The notes below the pieces were generated by a model. It was not told the DNA's origin, made no database searches, and worked only from the letters and a program-made list of their open reading frames with translations. Positions 35,736-44,416 of a stretch of DNA of 64,000 nucleotides are shown piece by piece. The stretch is taken from positions 107,998 through 171,997 of the forward strand of contig NZ_FNVD01000008.1 in NCBI RefSeq assembly GCF_900108275.1. The letters run 5' to 3'. The DNA is from Jhaorihella thermophila. Lineage in GTDB: Bacteria > Pseudomonadota > Alphaproteobacteria > Rhodobacterales > Rhodobacteraceae. The first letter of the stretch is position 1; every line of letters begins with the position of its first letter. Position numbers and translations under genes: made by a program.

Positions 35736-36857
35736 ATGGGCAGGGGGCTTGGCAGAACCGGACCGCTGCGGGCGCTGGGCGCCATGAGCGGCACTTCTCT
35801 GGACGGGGTGGACGCGGCGGTGGTGGAAACCGACGGGCAGCGGATCGTGGCCTTCGGCGAGACGGCCTATCGGCCCTATTCAGAGGCAGAAAGGGCGGTT
35901 CTGCGGGCCGCGCTGGGGCAATGGGGCGGCCCGGCGGTCGAGGCCGCGGCGCGCGTGGTGGACGAGGCGCACCGGGAGTTGTTGTCGCAGTTTGACGGCG
36001 TGGATGTCATCGGGTTCCACGGCCAGACGCTGGCGCATGACCCGCGCGGCCGCGGCACGTTGCAGGTGGGGGACGGTGCCTGGCTGGCCGAGGCGCTGGG
36101 CGTGCCGGTGGTTTGGGATTTCCGTTCGGACGACGTGAAGCTGGGCGGCGAAGGTGCGCCGCTTGCGCCGTTTTTCCACTTTGCCTGCGCGCGCTGGGCG
36201 GGGCTGACCGGGCCGGTGGCCTTTCTGAACCTGGGCGGCGTGGGGAACCTCACCTGGGTGGATCCGGCCGCGCCGTCGCCCGAGGCGCCGGGCGCGCTGC
36301 TGGCCTTTGACACCGGACCGGCCAATGCGCCGATCAACGATCTGGTGCAGGCGCGGCTGGGGCAGGCGATGGATGAAGGGGGCGCGCTGGCCCGAAAGGG
36401 GCGCGTGGAAACCGGCGCGCTGGAGCTGTTTTTGTCTGAACCATATTTCTCAAGAGTGCCACCCAAATCATTGGATCGAAACGATTTTGCCGAGATGATC
36501 GGCCTGGTTTCCGAACTGGGTGACGCCGATGCCGTGGCCACGCTGACCGCCATGGCCGCGGCCGCCGTGGCGCAGGGGATGGAGCATTGCCCGCGCGCGC
36601 CCGACCGCGTCCTCGTCACCGGCGGAGGCCGCAACAACCCGGTGCTGATGGAAATGCTGCGGGTGTCGCTGGACTGTCCGGTCGATCCGGTCGAGACGGT
36701 CGGTCTGGATGGCGACATGCTCGAGGCGCAGGCCTTTGCCTATCTCGCCGTGCGGGTGGCGCGGGGGATGCCGACCTCGGGGCCTTCGACGACCGGTGTG
36801 CCGGCGATGGTGGGGGGCGGTATCGTCAGCCGTCCGGTCGGAAACCCGAGATCGTGA
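35736..36857 (+). CDS. anmK: Anhydro-N-acetylmuramic acid kinase
   Basis: 373 residues. Recycles 1,6-anhydro-MurNAc from peptidoglycan turnover by hydrolysis with phosphorylation to MurNAc-6-P. ATPase-fold signatures [20 protein letters not shown] and [12 protein letters not shown] are present. The tyrS-anmK neighbourhood is common in alphaproteobacteria. Confidence 0.95.
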   Translation: MGRGLGRTGPLRALGAMSGTSLDGVDAAVVETDGQRIVAFGETAYRPYSEAERAVLRAALGQWGGPAVEAAARVVDEAHRELLSQFDGVDVIGFHGQTLAHDPRGRGTLQVGDGAWLAEALGVPVVWDFRSDDVKLGGEGAPLAPFFHFACARWAGLTGPVAFLNLGGVGNLTWVDPAAPSPEAPGALLAFDTGPANAPINDLVQARLGQAMDEGGALARKGRVETGALELFLSEPYFSRVPPKSLDRNDFAEMIGLVSELGDADAVATLTAMAAAAVAQGMEHCPRAPDRVLVTGGGRNNPVLMEMLRVSLDCPVDPVETVGLDGDMLEAQAFAYLAVRVARGMPTSGPSTTGVPAMVGGGIVSRPVGNPRS

Positions 36858-36923
36858 CGGACGTGCGGGCCGCAGAGAGACCAGGCCGGGCTGTCCGTGG
36901 GTGCGCAACGGAGCTCAGCGATG

Positions 36924-37001
36924 TCGGATCGGCTGTGCCCATCCGACCGGTGCGGGGGGCTTTGCCCCCCGCGCCCCCCAGAGTATTTTCAGCAAGATGA
37001 A
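36924..37001 (-). repeat. Extragenic composite repeat copy 6, two hairpins
   Basis: An imperfect hairpin TCGGAT...ATCCGA (36924-36946), a 9-bp GC hairpin GCGGGGGGC-TTT-GCCCCCCGC (36952-36972) and then GAGTATTTTCAGCAAGATGAA. Read on the reverse strand it has the same order as copy 2. It fills much of the gap between convergent anmK and the thioesterase gene. Confidence 0.75.
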
Positions 37002-37066
37002 GGGATGGGCACGGCAGGCCGCCGGTCGGGGCGTGGAGAATCCGATCCGGGCGGTCGGATCATCGT

Positions 37067-37564
37067 TCATCGCGTCCGGCGGTCGGTTTTCATGTCCATG
37101 ACGATGCAGGTGGTTGACCCGGTGGCATAGAGCCGGTCGTCCTGAACGCCGCGGATTTCGCCATGCGCCACGCCGGTGGAGCGACCGGTGTGGTCGGAGA
37201 TGCCGATGCAATCGACCTCGGTACCCAGCGGAATCGGGCGGATGATGTTCACCTTGTATTCCAGCGTGGTGTAGGCAGAGCCCTTGGGCACGCGGGTCAT
37301 CACCGCGCAGGCCATAGCGCTGTCGAGCAGCGTGCCGTACCAGCCACCATGCACCGTGCCCATCGGGTTGGTCACGTCGAAAGTGGGCGTGCCTCGGAAC
37401 ACGACGCGGCCGTCCTCGACCGCATGCAGGCGATAGCCCAGCACCCGGCTGATCGGCGGGGCGGGCAGGCGGCCCTCGACGATGCCGCGCATGAATTCGA
37501 GCCCCGACATCTCCATCGCCTCGGCGGGCTGGACCAGATCGGCGGGGGACTTGGCATAGAACAT
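37067..37564 (-). CDS. PaaI family hotdog thioesterase
   Basis: 165 residues. Hotdog fold signature HGGWYGTLLDSAMACAV with TVHGG. Hydrolyses acyl- or aryl-CoA esters; substrate not predictable. Monocistronic, upstream of metF on the same strand end. Confidence 0.87.
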   Translation of the reverse strand: MFYAKSPADLVQPAEAMEMSGLEFMRGIVEGRLPAPPISRVLGYRLHAVEDGRVVFRGTPTFDVTNPMGTVHGGWYGTLLDSAMACAVMTRVPKGSAYTTLEYKVNIIRPIPLGTEVDCIGISDHTGRSTGVAHGEIRGVQDDRLYATGSTTCIVMDMKTDRRTR

Positions 37565-37626
37565 CGGCGCGCTCCGTGGTGTTTCCGACGGAGGAGGCTA
37601 GGAGCGCGCCGACAGGCGTTCAAGAC

Positions 37627-38496
37627 TTACGCCACGTTCTGAAGCTGCACCCTGGGCGTGACCCCCAGCGCGTGGCAGACGTCGCGGGTCAGTTCGGGGC
37701 GGTTCAGTGTATAGAAGTGCAGCCGTTCCACGCCTTCGTCGATCAGGTCGCTGCACAGTTCCGAACAGACCACCACCGCCAGCAGATCCTCGCGCCCGTC
37801 GCGCAGCGCCTTGTCGAAGGCATCCTCGAGCCAGTGCGGCACATTCGCGCCGCAGCGGTGGGCAAAGTTGCGCGCGCCTTTCCAGTTCTCGATCGGCAGG
37901 ATGCCGGGGGTGATCCGGGCCCCGTCGATGCCGGCCTTTTCGCAGGCATCGCGAAAGCGCAGAAAGGTTTCGGCCTCGAAGAAGAACTGGGTCAACGCCT
38001 CGGACGCGCCGGCGTCCAGCTTGCGCTTGAGCCAGTCGATATCGGCCTGGGTGCTGGCGGCCTCGGGGTGGGTGTCGGGATAGGCGCCCACGCGGATGGT
38101 GAAATGGCCGGTGGCGGCCAGCGCCTCGACCAGTTCGACCGAGTTGGCGAAGCCGTCCGGGTGCGGGGTGAAGCGGCCCTGGCCCTTGGGCGGGTCGCCG
38201 CGCAGGGCGACGATTTCGGTCACGCCGGCCCTGGCGAAACTTTCCGCGATCTGCAGCGTCTCGGCGCGGGTCGCGTTCACGCAGGTCAGATGCGCGGCCA
38301 CGTTCAGCCCGGAATGATCGTGGATGGTCTGAACCGCTTCGCGCGTCAGTTCCCGCGTTGAGCCGCCCGCGCCATAGGTGACGGACACAAACCGCGGCCC
38401 CAGCGGTGCCAGCGTCTGCACCGTGTCCCACAACCGGAACGAGCCGGCAAGGTTCTGCGGCGGAAAGAATTCAAAGGAAACGGCGGGGATGGTCAT
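37627..38496 (-). CDS. metF: 5,10-methylenetetrahydrofolate reductase
   Basis: 289 residues, single TIM barrel. Makes 5-methyl-THF for methionine synthesis. FEFFPPQ with the catalytic Glu and the NAD/FAD-site segments (YGAGGSTRELT, ALRGDPPKGQG) are intact. Start at 38496 with GAGGATTGCC before it. Divergent from metR, a known arrangement. Confidence 0.96.
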   Translation of the reverse strand: MTIPAVSFEFFPPQNLAGSFRLWDTVQTLAPLGPRFVSVTYGAGGSTRELTREAVQTIHDHSGLNVAAHLTCVNATRAETLQIAESFARAGVTEIVALRGDPPKGQGRFTPHPDGFANSVELVEALAATGHFTIRVGAYPDTHPEAASTQADIDWLKRKLDAGASEALTQFFFEAETFLRFRDACEKAGIDGARITPGILPIENWKGARNFAHRCGANVPHWLEDAFDKALRDGREDLLAVVVCSELCSDLIDEGVERLHFYTLNRPELTRDVCHALGVTPRVQLQNVA

Positions 38497-38590
38497 GGTC
38501 GGCAATCCTCTTGATCTGAGGTCTTGTCGCATGTAGAGGATGGTGAGGCAAATTCATTATTCTCAAGAACAACATGAGGATTGCCGCATA
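38497..38590. promoter_or_regulatory. metF-metR divergent control region with MetR-like box
   Basis: 94 bases. TGAGGCAAATTCA (38544-38556) matches the MetR consensus TGAA-N5-TTCA with one change. An 11-base inverted repeat, CGGCAATCCTC (38500-38510) and GAGGATTGCCG (38576-38586), gives both genes the same ribosome-site leader. Confidence 0.6.
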
Positions 38591-39496
38591 ATGCACCTGG
38601 AGTTCCGGCATCTGCGCACGATCAAGGCGATCCACGATTGCGGGGGGCTGGCGCGCGCGGCCGAGCAGCTCAACATCACGCAAAGCGCGCTGAGCCATCA
38701 GATCAAGGGGTTGGAGGATCAGGCGGGGGTCGAGCTGTTCGTGCGCCGGTCCAAGCCGATGAAGCTGTCGGCGGCGGGGATGCGGCTGTTGCGGCTGGCC
38801 GAGCAGATCCTGCCGCAGGTCGAGGCCGCGCAGGCCGAGTTCGCCGCGTTGCGCGACGGCAAGTCGGGGCGGTTGCACATCGCCATCGAATGTCACGCCT
38901 GTTTCGAATGGCTGTTCCCGGTGCTGGAAGCGTTCCGCCACAACTGGCCGGACGTGGACGTGGACATCAGGCCGGGGCTGGCCTTTGACGCGATGCCGGC
39001 GCTGATGAAGGAAGAGGTGGATCTGGTGGTGTCGTCCGACCCCGAGGATCTGCCGGGGGTCGAATTCGTCAAGCTGTTCGACTATTCCCCCGTCTTCGTC
39101 GCGGCGGCGGCGCATCCGCTGGCCGCAAAACCGTTCATCGAGGCCGAGGATTTCCGGGGCGAGACGCTCATCACCTATCCGGTGGAACGGTCGCGGCTGG
39201 ACGTGTTCAGCCAGCTTCTGATCCCGGCCAAGGTGGAGCCGGCGGCGATCCGGCAGGTGGAGCTGACGGCGGTGATCCTGCTGCTGGTGGCGTCGAACCG
39301 GGGCGTGTCGGTGCTGCCCGACTGGGTGGTGCGCGAGGTGAAGTATTCTTCGGACTACGTCACACGGCCGCTGACGAAGGACGGGATCACCCGCACGCTT
39401 TATGCCGCGATCCGGGTCGATGACCGGGACAAGCCCTTCATGCGGGAACTGATCCGGCTGGCGGGACAGGAGGCGCGGCGACTTCAGACCGTGTGA
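38591..39496 (+). CDS. metR: LysR-type regulator MetR
   Basis: 301 residues. N-terminal winged helix (LRTIKAIHDCGGLARAAEQLNITQSALSHQIKGLE) and a LysR effector domain. MetR activates met genes with homocysteine as coeffector, and its divergent pairing with metF supports the call. ATG 38591 follows GAGGATTGCC. Confidence 0.9.
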   Translation: MHLEFRHLRTIKAIHDCGGLARAAEQLNITQSALSHQIKGLEDQAGVELFVRRSKPMKLSAAGMRLLRLAEQILPQVEAAQAEFAALRDGKSGRLHIAIECHACFEWLFPVLEAFRHNWPDVDVDIRPGLAFDAMPALMKEEVDLVVSSDPEDLPGVEFVKLFDYSPVFVAAAAHPLAAKPFIEAEDFRGETLITYPVERSRLDVFSQLLIPAKVEPAAIRQVELTAVILLLVASNRGVSVLPDWVVREVKYSSDYVTRPLTKDGITRTLYAAIRVDDRDKPFMRELIRLAGQEARRLQTV

Positions 39497-39609
39497 CGGG
39501 ACAGCGCGGCCACCGGGGTGCGTCAACTGCGACAGGGAATGTCGGAAACGGCGCGGCTTTGCGGTTGGTCTTGCGTCTTTGTTGACATCAGTCAGCAGGA
39601 GGGCGCGAC

Positions 39610-41169
39610 ATGGCACGGCAATCGGAACGCAGACGGCGCGGCGGCGGCAGGGCAGGGGCGGCGGCGCGGCGCGGCACGGCGGTGATCGAGCAGATGCCCT
39701 GGCGGCTGCCGGTCAATATCGACCGGCCGGTCGAGCCGCTGACCGAAGAGGGCGTGCAGGCGATTCACGATGCCGCGATGCAGATTCTCGAGAAGGCCGG
39801 CATCTGCTTTCTGAACGAAGAGGCGCTGGGGATCTTTCGCGACGCGGGATGCAGCGTTGACGACGACATTGTCCGCATGGACCGCGATTTCGTGATGGAG
39901 ATGGTCGGCCGCGCCCCCGACCGCTTTACCATCACCCCGCGCAACCCGGACCACGAGATCATCGTGGGCGGGCCCTACATGCTGTTCGGCAATGTCTCGT
40001 CCCCGCCCAACTACTGGGATCTGGAAATCGGCCGCAAGGTGCCCGGCACCCGAGAGGCCTGCGCCAATCTTTTGAAACTGACGCAATATTTCAACTGTAT
40101 CCATTTCGCCGGCGGTTATCCGGTCGAACCCGTGGACATCCACGCCAGCATCCGCCATCTCGATGTGCTCTTCGACAAGCTGACGCTCACTGACAAGGCG
40201 ATGCACGCCTACAGCCTCGGCAAGGAACGGGTCGAGGATGTGATGGAGATGGTGCGCATCGCCGGCGGGCTGAGCGAAGAGGAATTCCAGGCCCGCCCGC
40301 GGATGTATACCAACATCAACTCGACCTCGCCGCTGAAGCATGATCAGCCGATGATCGACGGTTGCCTGCGGATGATCCGGCGCGGTCAGGCGGTTGTGGT
40401 GACGCCGTTCACGCTGGCCGGGGCGATGGCGCCGGTGACGATGGCCGGCGCGGTGGCGCAGTCGATCGCCGAGGCGCTGAGCGCGATCGCCCTGTTCCAG
40501 TATGTCCGGCCCGGCGCGCCCTGCGCGATCGGCACCTTCACGTCAAACGTGGACATGAAATCGGGCGCGCCCGCCTTTGGCACCCCGGAATACATGCGTT
40601 CGACCCAGATGACCGGGCAGATGGCGCGGTTCTATGGCCTGCCGTTGCGGTCGTCGGGCTGCTGCGCGGCGAACGTGCCGGATGGACAGGCGATGTGGGA
40701 GACGTCCAACAGCCTCTGGGCGGCGATCCAGTCGGGCACGAACATGGTCTATCACGCGGCGGGCTGGCTCGAGGGCGGGCTGATCGCCAGCCCGGAGAAA
40801 TTCGTGATGGATTGCGAACTGCTCCAGCAGATCCAGCGCTACATGGAGCCCGAGGTCTTTGCCACCGGTCGCGAGGATCTGGCGGTGGATGCCATCCGCG
40901 AGGTGGGGCACAATGGGCACTTCTTCGGCATCCAGCACACGCAGGACCGCTATTCCAAGGCCTTTTACCAGCCTTTCCTGAGCGACTGGCGCAATTTCGA
41001 GGCCTGGGAAGCCGCCGGCGCGGTCTGGACGCCCGAACGCGCGCATCACCTGTTCAAGCAGATCATCGCCGAATTCGAAGCTCCGCCGATGGACGACGCG
41101 ATCCGCGAAGAGCTGGCCGACTTCGTCGCCCGGCGCAAGGCCGAGGGCGGCGCGCCCACGGATTTCTGA
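39610..41169 (+). CDS. Trimethylamine methyltransferase (MttB) family, non-pyrrolysine
   Basis: 519 residues, no in-frame amber codon, so it belongs to the non-Pyl MttB group, some of which demethylate quaternary amines such as glycine betaine and pass the methyl to a corrinoid protein. Conserved middle MYTNINSTSPL and VTPFTLAGAMAPVT are seen. AGGAGGG precedes the ATG. No corrinoid protein or RamA-like gene is adjacent. Its position downstream of metR/metF suggests methyl-group supply to the folate pool, which is inference. Confidence 0.85.
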   Translation: MARQSERRRRGGGRAGAAARRGTAVIEQMPWRLPVNIDRPVEPLTEEGVQAIHDAAMQILEKAGICFLNEEALGIFRDAGCSVDDDIVRMDRDFVMEMVGRAPDRFTITPRNPDHEIIVGGPYMLFGNVSSPPNYWDLEIGRKVPGTREACANLLKLTQYFNCIHFAGGYPVEPVDIHASIRHLDVLFDKLTLTDKAMHAYSLGKERVEDVMEMVRIAGGLSEEEFQARPRMYTNINSTSPLKHDQPMIDGCLRMIRRGQAVVVTPFTLAGAMAPVTMAGAVAQSIAEALSAIALFQYVRPGAPCAIGTFTSNVDMKSGAPAFGTPEYMRSTQMTGQMARFYGLPLRSSGCCAANVPDGQAMWETSNSLWAAIQSGTNMVYHAAGWLEGGLIASPEKFVMDCELLQQIQRYMEPEVFATGREDLAVDAIREVGHNGHFFGIQHTQDRYSKAFYQPFLSDWRNFEAWEAAGAVWTPERAHHLFKQIIAEFEAPPMDDAIREELADFVARRKAEGGAPTDF

Positions 41170-41260
41170 ACGCGCGCGCCGAAAAGTCGGCGCAATTTGA
41201 TCTGTCAGCCCCCTGTTAACGCTCTGACGCCAATCTGTGCCAAAGATCAGGGGGTCGGGA

Positions 41261-41848
41261 ATGCATGGGCTGATAAACAGGGCGCTGCAGTCATTCGTCT
41301 GCACAACCTATGGCAAGGAGCGATGGCGCCGGGCGACCGTTGCCGCCGGGCTTTCGTTTTCCGAGTTCGAGGCGATGCTTGTCTATGACGATGATCTCAG
41401 CCGCAAGCTGTTCGATGCGGTCTGCGCCGAACTGGGGCGCGGCGCCGAAGATGTTCTGGAGGATCTGGGAACCTATCTTGTCTCGAACCCGCGAACCGAA
41501 TCCCTGCGGCGTCTGCTGCGGTTCGGGGGCGTGGATTACGTCGATTTCCTGTATTCGTTCGAGGATCTGCCGGATCGCGCCCGGCTGGCGGTCGCGGATC
41601 TGCGTCTGCCCCGGATCGAGGTGCGCGAACAATCGCAAAACCGGTTCAGCCTGACCTGCCAGCCGGGGCTGCCGGGGTTCGGATGCGCGTTGCTCGGGGT
41701 TCTGCGGGCCATGGCCGATGATTACGGCGCGCTTGTGACCCTTGGGCGGTCGGTCACCGAAGGAGGATCGGAAACGGTCTGGGTGGCCTTGGTGGAGGAC
41801 GCATTTTCCGAGGGCCGCCATTTCGATCTGGGTGTTCAGGCGGGATGA
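41261..41848 (+). CDS. H-NOX-fold protein without candidate haem-ligand histidine
   Basis: 195 residues with the H-NOX start MHGLINRALQSFV and family pattern LLRFGGVDYVDFLYSFEDLPDRARLAV. H-NOX proteins bind haem through a His near residue 100 and a YxSxR motif. Here the only histidines are residues 2 and 187, and the YxSxR position reads EQSQN. It overlaps the diguanylate cyclase gene by 4 bases (ATGA). It may have lost haem and NO sensing or bind another ligand. Start at 41261 chosen from family N-terminus. Confidence 0.82.
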   Translation: MHGLINRALQSFVCTTYGKERWRRATVAAGLSFSEFEAMLVYDDDLSRKLFDAVCAELGRGAEDVLEDLGTYLVSNPRTESLRRLLRFGGVDYVDFLYSFEDLPDRARLAVADLRLPRIEVREQSQNRFSLTCQPGLPGFGCALLGVLRAMADDYGALVTLGRSVTEGGSETVWVALVEDAFSEGRHFDLGVQAG

Positions 41849-42873
41849 CGGGGCCGGGGGCAGAGATGATCGACGACATGCTGGACAGGTTGTGCCCGAT
41901 GCATGTTCGGCTGGGTCCGGACGGGGTGATGCGCCATTTCGGTCCGACCCTGCGCAAGATTCGCGGCGGGCAAAGCAGCGAGGGGCAGGCCTTTTGGGAC
42001 ATGGTGACCATAAGCCGGCCGCGCAGCGTGGACGGAATGGATGCGCTGCTTGACGCGGCGCGCCACGGCGGAACCCTGCGCCTGCGATTCCGTGACGATC
42101 CGGCCGCGGCGCTGAAGGGGGTCGTCGTGCCGCTCGATGACGGCGGCGCGGTGGTGAACCTGTCCTTTGGCATCTCGGTGGTGGATGCCGTGCGCATACA
42201 CGGGCTGTCCGCCGGTGACTTCGCCCCCACGGACCTGGCGATCGAACTGCTATACCTCGTCGAGGCCAACGCCGCGGCAATGGAGGCGTCGAGAAAGCTG
42301 AACCTGCGCCTTCAGAGCGGCATGATCGCGGCGGAAGAACAGGCCTTTACCGACACGCTGACGGGGCTCAAGAACCGGCGCGCGCTGGATCACATTCTTG
42401 CCCGCCTGTCCGAGAGCGGGGAAACCTTCGCGCTGATGCATCTGGATTTGGACTTTTTCAAGCAGGTCAACGACACCTACGGCCACGCGGCCGGGGACAC
42501 CGTTCTGCAGCGGGCGGCTCGGGTGATGGTCGCGGCGACGCGGGAACGGGATGCGGTGGCGCGGATCGGCGGGGACGAGTTCGTCCTGATCTTTCCGCGT
42601 CTTGTCGATCCTGACAAGCTCGCGATGATTGCCAGGCGCCTGATCCAGGGGCTGGAAGAACCGATCCCGGTTGGAGAGCAGACTTGCCGGATCTCGGCCA
42701 GCATCGGCATCGCGATTCGACAGGACAGCGAAGAGGCGGCCGAGGATCTGTTGCACCGGGCGGATATCGCGCTTTATGCGGCCAAGCGCGCGGGGCGCGG
42801 ACGCTTTCGTGTTGCGGGGGCCGGGGACACCGCCGGGGTCGATGACGCCACGTTTTCCCATGACGGCGACTGA
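41845..42873 (+). CDS. Diguanylate cyclase with HNOBA-like N-terminus
   Basis: 342 residues. Residues 1-150 form a PAS-like HNOBA domain that docks H-NOX, ending in a short coiled coil; residues about 165-330 are a GGDEF domain with intact GGDEF (242-246) and an inhibitory I-site RERD (233-236), so active cyclic-di-GMP synthesis with product inhibition is expected. The overlap with the H-NOX gene marks a sensor-effector pair. Confidence 0.9.
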   Translation: MTGPGAEMIDDMLDRLCPMHVRLGPDGVMRHFGPTLRKIRGGQSSEGQAFWDMVTISRPRSVDGMDALLDAARHGGTLRLRFRDDPAAALKGVVVPLDDGGAVVNLSFGISVVDAVRIHGLSAGDFAPTDLAIELLYLVEANAAAMEASRKLNLRLQSGMIAAEEQAFTDTLTGLKNRRALDHILARLSESGETFALMHLDLDFFKQVNDTYGHAAGDTVLQRAARVMVAATRERDAVARIGGDEFVLIFPRLVDPDKLAMIARRLIQGLEEPIPVGEQTCRISASIGIAIRQDSEEAAEDLLHRADIALYAAKRAGRGRFRVAGAGDTAGVDDATFSHDGD

Positions 42874-42905
42874 CGCACAAAAAAGGCGGCCGGCGTGCCC
42901 GAGGG

Positions 42906-43232
42906 TTACGGCCGCGGCGCAACCGTGACCGACTGGCGCAACGTGCCGTCAGCGGCATCGAAAATCAGGATGCGGTCGTCATCGGTCACCACCGCGACCC
43001 ATCCCCGCCCCACGGTAAAGGCTTGGGGCTTGACGCCCTCGGGCAGCGTGATCACATCGGGCAGGACCATCGCGTCGCGTTCCGGCCTGTCATTCAGGCG
43101 GATGACAAACATGGCGACGATCATTATGAACCCCAGAATCATCACCGCCATCAGCGCCGTCACCATGCGGCGCAGCAGGCGCAGATTGCCGGGTTCCGGC
43201 GCGTCGGGATCGGGCAGGTAAGAGGAAGCCAT
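42906..43232 (-). CDS. DUF6476 family membrane protein
   Basis: 108 residues: short polar N-terminus, one membrane helix (MVTALMAVMILGFIMIVAMFVI), then a predicted periplasmic beta segment. Recognised as DUF6476, typically beside rluD in Rhodobacterales. Its ATG (43232-43230) shares two bases with the rluD ATG on the other strand within CCATGG. Confidence 0.78.
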   Translation of the reverse strand: MASSYLPDPDAPEPGNLRLLRRMVTALMAVMILGFIMIVAMFVIRLNDRPERDAMVLPDVITLPEGVKPQAFTVGRGWVAVVTDDDRILIFDAADGTLRQSVTVAPRP

Positions 43233-44262
43233 GGGCAGCCGCATCGTCACTTTCACCGTCGCGGCCAATCCGCCGCCCCGCCTTGATAAGGCGCTTTCGC
43301 GCGATGTGCCAGAGACGGCGGCGCTGTCGCGCACGCGCCTGGCGCGGCTGATCGCTGATGGCGCGGTGCGTATCGACGGCGCGGTGGTGACCGACGCCAA
43401 GGCCCGCGTTGCGGAAGGGGCCGAGGTCGAGATCGCCGTGAAGGAGGCCGAGGACAGCCATATCGGACCCGAGCCGATCCCGCTCGAGGTGGTGTTCGAG
43501 GATGACGACCTGATCGTCGTCAACAAGCCCGCCGGCATGGTGGTGCATCCCGCACCGGGCACGCCGTCGGGCACCCTGGTCAATGCGCTTTTGCATCACT
43601 GCGGGGGCAACCTGTCCGGCGTCGGCGGGGTGAAACGGCCGGGCATCGTGCACCGGATCGACAAGGATACCTCGGGTCTGCTGGTCGTGGCAAAGACGGA
43701 CGCCGCCCATCAGGGACTGGCCGACCAGTTTGAGGCCCATTCGGTCGAACGTTATTACCGCGCGATCTGCTACGGCCTGCCGGATGCCAACGATCCCCGC
43801 CTGCGCGGGGTGCGGGGGGCGAGTTTCGAGCCGGGCAACATCCTGCGGCTGACCACACGGCTGGCCCGACACAAGACCGACCGGCAGAGGCAGGCCGTTG
43901 TGTTCCACGGCGGCCGCCATGCGGTGACCCGCGTGCGCGTTGTCGAACCGTTCGGCGCGCGCCCCGTGGCCGCCCTGGTGGAATGCTGGCTGGAAACCGG
44001 CCGCACGCACCAGATCCGCGTTCACATGGCCCATGCCGGCCATGGCCTGATCGGTGATCCGGTCTATGGCGGCCGGCGCAAGCTGGCGGCCACCGCCGTG
44101 ACGCCGGAGGCCGCCGAGGCCGTCCGCGCCTTTCCGCGCCAGGCCCTGCACGCCGCCGTGCTGGGCTTCGTGCATCCGTTGACCGGCAAAACCCTGCGGT
44201 TCGAGGCGCCCCTGCCACGCGACATGGCCGATCTGATCGCCGCGCTGCGCGGCCCGGCATGA
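43231..44262 (+). CDS. RluA/RluD-type 23S rRNA pseudouridine synthase
   Basis: 343 residues. N-terminal S4 domain (RLDKALSRDVPE) and catalytic Asp in HRIDKDTSGLLVV. RluD modifies U1911/1915/1917 of 23S rRNA; exact specificity within the RluA family is not certain. The C-terminus is of the usual length. Confidence 0.9.
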   Translation: MGSRIVTFTVAANPPPRLDKALSRDVPETAALSRTRLARLIADGAVRIDGAVVTDAKARVAEGAEVEIAVKEAEDSHIGPEPIPLEVVFEDDDLIVVNKPAGMVVHPAPGTPSGTLVNALLHHCGGNLSGVGGVKRPGIVHRIDKDTSGLLVVAKTDAAHQGLADQFEAHSVERYYRAICYGLPDANDPRLRGVRGASFEPGNILRLTTRLARHKTDRQRQAVVFHGGRHAVTRVRVVEPFGARPVAALVECWLETGRTHQIRVHMAHAGHGLIGDPVYGGRRKLAATAVTPEAAEAVRAFPRQALHAAVLGFVHPLTGKTLRFEAPLPRDMADLIAALRGPA

Positions 44263-44354
44263 TCTCGCGCCCTTGCAACAAACAGCACATGCGCGTGAAC
44301 GCACCGTTTCGTGGCTTTCAACGACTCTCGGCGCCGCATATCGTTGGGATCCCC

Positions 44355-44383
44355 CTTGAAGACGGGGTATTGTTGACCCATAT
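44355..44383 (+). promoter_or_regulatory. Candidate heat-shock promoter for rpoH
   Basis: CTTGAA (44355-44360), 16-base spacer, CCCATAT (44377-44383), 33 bases before the rpoH start. Same geometry as before hsp20, suggesting rpoH autoregulation. A sigma-70 reading of the same bases is less clear. Confidence 0.55.
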
Positions 44384-44416
44384 GCTATGTTAAGTCCTTA
44401 AACATACGGGAGGGAC

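Noticed and set aside
38497..38590. SAM riboswitch upstream of metF
   Set aside because: The leader is too short and shows no SAM-I or SAM-II fold; a MetR-like site explains regulation.
39610..41169. Pyrrolysine-containing MttB
   Set aside because: No in-frame TAG; the whole 519-codon frame is open.
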